Source: Bacteroidota bacterium
GTDB lineage: Bacteria; Bacteroidota; Bacteroidia; Bacteroidales; JAAYUG01
Direction: 5' to 3'
NCBI GenBank assembly: GCA_021812865.1
Contig: JAKAMP010000042.1
Coordinates: forward strand, 1 to 10,560
DNA length: 10,560 bases
Of this stretch, positions 7,093-10,560 are shown piece by piece. A program made the translations under genes and the position numbers. The notes beneath the pieces are model-generated. The model did not search any database. It saw nothing but the letters and a program-made list of their open reading frames with translations, and was not told the DNA's origin. Each line of letters opens with the position of its first letter. Position 1 is the first letter of the stretch.

Positions 7093-7914
7093 ATGCTTCT
7101 TCAGGAAAAACTAAACGAACTGAAAAATCAGAAGAAGGCTCTGCTGGCTGCAAATTTTTACAACTACGAAACCCTTGCCGGTATTCTGAAAGCTGCAGCC
7201 GGCATAAATTTGCCTGTTATCCTGCAACTGTCGCAAAGTTCCCTGGAATACCTTGGAATCGCTGTGGCAGCAAATATGGGAAGAACCGCGCTTAAGGAAT
7301 ACGGAGTGCAAGGATGGCTACATCTTGATCATGGAAGCTCCGTAAACCTGGTCAGGAAATGCCTCGATGCCGGTTTTGATTCTGTAATGATCGATGCCAG
7401 CGAGAAATCTTTCGACGAAAATATAAGGACAACTTTGGAAGTGGTGAAGCTTGCACAGCCCTACAAAGTCAATGTGGAAGCCGAACTGGGCTATGTGGCA
7501 AAGCTTGGCCAGGAGCAGGATACCGGATCATTCACTTTACCCGGGGATGCAAGAAAATTTGCCGTAAGCACGGGCGTGAACTGTCTTGCCGTAGCTATTG
7601 GTTCTGCTCATGGTTTTTATAAAAAGGAACCGAAGCTTGACATGGAACGCCTGGCAGCCATTGCCAGTGTTGCACCTTGCCCCCTGGTACTGCATGGCAG
7701 TTCGGGTATTCCCGATTCTATGCTGCAGGAAGCTATTCGTAAGGGCATAACCAAGGTTAACCTTGCCACAGAAACCAAAAATGCTTTTATGAAACGATTG
7801 CAGGAAATCCTTGCCGGAAATACGGAAATTGACCTGAGGAAAGTTTTTCCTGTTGCCATTGATGCAGTTGAAAAACTGATTGCCAGTAAACTGAATGTCA
7901 TTAATAACGCATGA
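7093..7914 (+). CDS. kbaY: Class II D-tagatose-1,6-bisphosphate aldolase, catalytic subunit, KbaY/GatY type
   Basis: This 273-residue zinc-dependent class II aldolase belongs to the FbaA/KbaY/GatY family, which cleaves ketose-1,6-bisphosphates to dihydroxyacetone phosphate and glyceraldehyde-3-phosphate. The catalytic Asp79 and zinc ligand His80 lie in WLHLDHGSS. VEAELG (128-133), His173 in GSAHGFYK and His201 in LHGSSGIPD complete the metal site. KVNLATE (221-227) is the phosphate-binding strand. Local similarity to E. coli KbaY, such as LAVAIGxAHGxYxKxPKxD, and the presence of kbaZ favour tagatose- over fructose-bisphosphate. The loop after VEAELG reads YVAKLGQEQD instead of the common GxLGGxED, a visible departure in a mobile active-site loop. 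It starts 2 bases after the kinase stop and ends 12 bases before the amidohydrolase. Confidence 0.88.
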   Translation: MLLQEKLNELKNQKKALLAANFYNYETLAGILKAAAGINLPVILQLSQSSLEYLGIAVAANMGRTALKEYGVQGWLHLDHGSSVNLVRKCLDAGFDSVMIDASEKSFDENIRTTLEVVKLAQPYKVNVEAELGYVAKLGQEQDTGSFTLPGDARKFAVSTGVNCLAVAIGSAHGFYKKEPKLDMERLAAIASVAPCPLVLHGSSGIPDSMLQEAIRKGITKVNLATETKNAFMKRLQEILAGNTEIDLRKVFPVAIDAVEKLIASKLNVINNA

Positions 7915-7926
7915 ATCCTGTATAAA

Positions 7927-9030
7927 ATGAAAGAAATATCATATAAACGACGCATGTATTTCCGGGGAATTCTTTCCCTCCTTCTTTTTTTTGGTATCTA
8001 TTCCGGTCTTAAGGCGCAGGATCCGAATACGATACTCCTTCGCAATTACAGGCCGCATTCCGTTTATCATATACCGGTAACCGTTGTGAATAAGGCAAAA
8101 TTCCCGGTAATCGATATGCATTCTCATCCATACGCACGATCGGAAGCAGAAATTGCAGCCTGGGTAAAGTCCATGGATGAATGCGGCATACGGAAAACCA
8201 TTCTTCTTACCTATTCCGTGGGGCCAAAGTTTGACTCCCTTTGCAAAGCGTATGGAAAATATGGCGACCGTTTCGAACTGTGGTGCGGCTTTGATTATTC
8301 GGGTTACGATAAGCCTGGATATGGTCCCGCCGCGGTGAAGGAACTGGAACGCTGTCATGCCATGGGTGCAAAAGGAGTTGGCGAACTTGGCGACAAGGGC
8401 CTGGGCGAAACTTATTCTCAGCCTGTGCCGGGCAAGGGTCTGCATATCGATGACCCGCGCCTTAAACCGCTGTACAAGAAATCCGCGGAACTGCACATGC
8501 ACATCAACGTGCACATTGCCGACCCCATATGGATGTATGAGAGAATGGATTCCACCAATGACGGTCTCATGAATGCCTATGAATGGAAGGTAGATATGAC
8601 CCAACCGGGTATTCTCGGCTTTGACCAGCTGGTACAGACGCTTGAAAATGCAGTGCGCGACAACCCTAAAACCACCTTCATTGCCTGCCACTTCGCTAAC
8701 CTCATGCACGACCTGGACAGGCTGGGGAAACTGTTCGACAAGTATCCAAACCTGTACGCAGATATCTCGGCCAGGTATGCTGAAACTTCTACCATTCCCA
8801 GGTTCATGAAAGATTTCTATTTGAAATACCAGGACAGGCTGATTTATGGAACCGATATGGGTATGGATCCTGGGATGTACCGTATCACCTTCCGGATACT
8901 CGAAACCCAGGATGAACATTTTTATGAAATCAGTCAGTTTGGCTATCACTGGGCCTGCAATGGCTTCGATCTGCCTCCTGCAATATTGCAGAAACTGTAT
9001 TCGGAGAATGCCCTGAAAATCATGAAATGA
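7927..9030 (+). CDS. Exported amidohydrolase-family (Amidohydrolase 2 type) metal-dependent hydrolase
   Basis: This 367-residue protein has a TIM-barrel amidohydrolase core and an N-terminal signal peptide: RR/K-rich start, core ILSLLLFFGIYSG (15-27), and probable cleavage after LKAQ near residue 31. There is no lipobox Cys, so it should be periplasmic. Metal-site landmarks are all present in order: HxH in VIDMHSHP (His65, His67), a candidate Glu153 in GVGELGD, His196 in NVHIADP, His255 in FIACHFANL and Asp310 in LIYGTDMGM. This is the pattern of the PF04909-like group, which holds lactonases, decarboxylases and other hydrolases; the substrate is unknown. It does not resemble NagA/AgaA deacetylases, and those are cytoplasmic. 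Its place 12 bases after kbaY and 29 before a GH36-like gene ties it to glycan breakdown. An in-frame ATG at 7954 would shorten the N-terminus by nine residues and keep the signal core. Confidence 0.82.
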   Translation: MKEISYKRRMYFRGILSLLLFFGIYSGLKAQDPNTILLRNYRPHSVYHIPVTVVNKAKFPVIDMHSHPYARSEAEIAAWVKSMDECGIRKTILLTYSVGPKFDSLCKAYGKYGDRFELWCGFDYSGYDKPGYGPAAVKELERCHAMGAKGVGELGDKGLGETYSQPVPGKGLHIDDPRLKPLYKKSAELHMHINVHIADPIWMYERMDSTNDGLMNAYEWKVDMTQPGILGFDQLVQTLENAVRDNPKTTFIACHFANLMHDLDRLGKLFDKYPNLYADISARYAETSTIPRFMKDFYLKYQDRLIYGTDMGMDPGMYRITFRILETQDEHFYEISQFGYHWACNGFDLPPAILQKLYSENALKIMK

Positions 9031-9059
9031 TTCTTGCTAAACCCCTTAAATACTAACCG

Positions 9060-10560
9060 ATGAACAGACTTCTTCTGATTTTAACGGGCTTGTTCTCATT
9101 GTTGCTGCTCTCATGCAACCGCACCATACAGATAAGCAACGGCGATCTTGCCATCCGCATCAACCATAAGCTGGAGACTAAAATACTCAATACAGCCAAT
9201 GGGGCAGGTCCGCTCATGAAGGACTACGCCAGCGCCGAATTCCTTGTTTGCAGGAAATTCATAGCAAATGATTTTAAAATAGGAAGTACGCATAGAGGAT
9301 ATATGAGAGATAGCATAGGGAAAGGGGAAAGGATTGTCATTACTGGTGATTATAAAAATGGCCCCTGGACGATTCGGAAGATACTGGAATATACGGTTTA
9401 TGATTCCTTCCCGGGAATGGCACTGCTTAGAGTTAAATATGTCAATACCTCAGACAGGCATATTGAAGTCTCTCGATGGGTAAATCATCATTATGATATC
9501 CTTGCGGGCAATGATAATCCCGCATTCTGGTCTTTCCAGTCAAGCTCCACCGGGGCAAGGAAGGACTGGATTGTGCCGGTAGACTCGTCATATTACCAGG
9601 AAAATTACCAGGGGATGAATAATTCTGATTACGGGGGCGGAACCCCGGTGGTAGACTTGTGGAGAAAGGACGCCGGCATTGCTATCGGGCATGTGGAAAT
9701 GAAGCCTAGACTGGTTTCATTGCCGGTGGAAAAGGATCAGTATGATCATTATGCAACCATCAGTATATCCCGAAAATTTCAAAAAGACTTTGATTTTGCG
9801 CCGGGAGACACCCTCTCAACTTATACAACCTTTGTGAGTGTTCATAAAGGAGACTATTTCAACTCGCTCAGGCAGTATTCATCATTTATGCAGAAGCAGG
9901 GCATTCGCCTTGCACCTGTTGAACCCGCAGCATACGAAGCGGTATGGTGCGCCTGGGGATACATGCGGAAAGTCACTCTCGATGAAATTACCGGAACCCT
10001 GCCGAAAGTGAAGGAACTGGGATTGAAATGGGTCGATATTGACGATGGATACCAGCAGGCGGAAGGCGACTGGGATGTAAACAGGGAGAAATACCCTCAT
10101 GGCGGCGCTGACATGCGGAAACTAGTGGATCAAATACACTCCATGGGTCTGAAAGCCAAGATTTGGTGGGCGCCCCTGGCTATTGATCCTGATTCGAAAC
10201 TTTTGAAAGACAATCCCGACCTGCTGCTCGAATCGCCCGATGGCGCTCCCCGGTTCATTAGCTGGTGGAACAGTTATTATATGTCGCCCGTTTACAGCAA
10301 AACCATTGAACATACAAAGGGTGTGCTGAAAATGTTCCTGTCAGACTGGGATTACGACGGGCTGAAAATGGATGGACAGCACCTCAACTGTGTTCCTCCG
10401 GATTATAATGAACGTCATCACCTTGAAAATCCGGTGCAGGCTTTTGAAGATCTCCCCCTGTTCTATAAGATGATCTACGAAACGGCCCGAGCATATAAAC
10501 CACATGCAGTGCTTCAGATATGTCCCTGCGGCGACGCCATGTCGTTCTATATCATGCCCT
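9060..10560 (+). CDS. GH36-like (clan GH-D) alpha-galactosidase/alpha-N-acetylgalactosaminidase lipoprotein, 3' end missing
   Basis: The frame is open for 500 codons from the ATG at 9060 to the right edge, with no stop. The signal sequence ends in LLLLSC, giving lipidated Cys19. Residues about 20-270 form a beta-rich N-terminal domain as in GH36. The TIM barrel starts near 290 and shows the clan GH-D pattern: WVDIDDGYQQAEGDWDVN (324-341), YPHGGADMRKLVDQIHSMGL (345-364), KIWWAPLA (367-374) and DGLKMDGQ (433-440), where Asp437 fits the nucleophile of the LKxD motif. ICPCGD (487-492) lies at the strand that in GH36 contacts the sugar 2-position. The acid/base Asp lies beyond the window. Such enzymes remove terminal alpha-galactose or alpha-GalNAc; the upstream AgaS pathway makes GalNAc attractive but this is inference. 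The lipid anchor places it in a membrane facing the periplasm or cell surface. Related clan families (GH27, GH31) are less likely. Confidence 0.8.
   Translation, partial: MNRLLLILTGLFSLLLLSCNRTIQISNGDLAIRINHKLETKILNTANGAGPLMKDYASAEFLVCRKFIANDFKIGSTHRGYMRDSIGKGERIVITGDYKNGPWTIRKILEYTVYDSFPGMALLRVKYVNTSDRHIEVSRWVNHHYDILAGNDNPAFWSFQSSSTGARKDWIVPVDSSYYQENYQGMNNSDYGGGTPVVDLWRKDAGIAIGHVEMKPRLVSLPVEKDQYDHYATISISRKFQKDFDFAPGDTLSTYTTFVSVHKGDYFNSLRQYSSFMQKQGIRLAPVEPAAYEAVWCAWGYMRKVTLDEITGTLPKVKELGLKWVDIDDGYQQAEGDWDVNREKYPHGGADMRKLVDQIHSMGLKAKIWWAPLAIDPDSKLLKDNPDLLLESPDGAPRFISWWNSYYMSPVYSKTIEHTKGVLKMFLSDWDYDGLKMDGQHLNCVPPDYNERHHLENPVQAFEDLPLFYKMIYETARAYKPHAVLQICPCGDAMSFYIMP

Noticed and set aside
7093..7914. 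Class II aldolase considered as glycolytic fructose-bisphosphate aldolase
   Set aside because: The short length, similarity to KbaY around the second metal His, and the kbaZ and agaS genes in the same operon favour the tagatose-bisphosphate enzyme.
7939..8949. A 336-codon open frame on the - strand opposite the exported amidohydrolase
   Set aside because: The + strand gene carries a signal peptide and a complete metal-site motif series, while the - strand translation has no recognisable domain and unusual composition. It is most likely a by-product of codon use on the real gene.
7927..9030. Amidohydrolase considered as GalNAc-6-phosphate deacetylase (NagA/AgaA)
   Set aside because: It carries an export signal while the NagA substrate is cytoplasmic, and the spacing of its metal ligands follows the Amidohydrolase 2 pattern rather than the NagA pattern.

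Overview
The window looks like part of a polysaccharide-utilisation locus from a member of the Bacteroidota. The evidence is a SusC C-terminus followed by a SusD-family lipoprotein, several Bacteroidota-style lipoproteins, short intergenic gaps without strong Shine-Dalgarno sequences, and a coding GC content that looks close to 50% by eye. I cannot name a genus. No RNA gene, CRISPR array, insertion sequence or integration site was seen.

Layout. Bases 1-2552 hold the end of an outer-membrane uptake operon on the + strand: susC tail, susD, and a PKD-domain lipoprotein that looks like an accessory surface glycan-binding protein. A strong intrinsic terminator closes it. A DeoR/AgaR-type repressor gene (2644-3426) lies on the - strand. 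A 177-bp AT-rich divergent region (3427-3603) separates it from a second + strand operon. That operon reads: agaS-like SIS isomerase/deaminase, kbaZ/gatZ-like aldolase partner subunit, PfkB sugar kinase, kbaY/gatY-like class II aldolase, an exported metal-dependent amidohydrolase, and a GH36-like (clan GH-D) lipoprotein glycosidase that runs off the right edge.

How the genes fit together (inference). Glycan is bound and imported by SusC/SusD and the PKD lipoprotein. The GH36-like enzyme removes an alpha-linked galactose or N-acetylgalactosamine. In the cytoplasm AgaS would turn galactosamine-6-phosphate into tagatose-6-phosphate, the PfkB kinase would make tagatose-1,6-bisphosphate, and KbaY with KbaZ would cleave it to glyceraldehyde-3-phosphate and dihydroxyacetone phosphate. 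The DeoR-family protein probably represses this set and releases it when a phosphorylated sugar intermediate accumulates. The usual upstream steps (inner-membrane permease, GalNAc kinase, GalNAc-6-phosphate deacetylase) are not in the window.

Points worth a second look are the exported amidohydrolase inside a sugar-phosphate operon, the aga-type pathway coupled to a Sus locus, the PKD plus DOMON/CBM9-like lipoprotein, a perfect inverted repeat over the kbaZ stop codon, and an atypical lipobox in SusD. Most of the window is recognisable biology. I see no clearly unprecedented system, and the amidohydrolase is the least explained gene.
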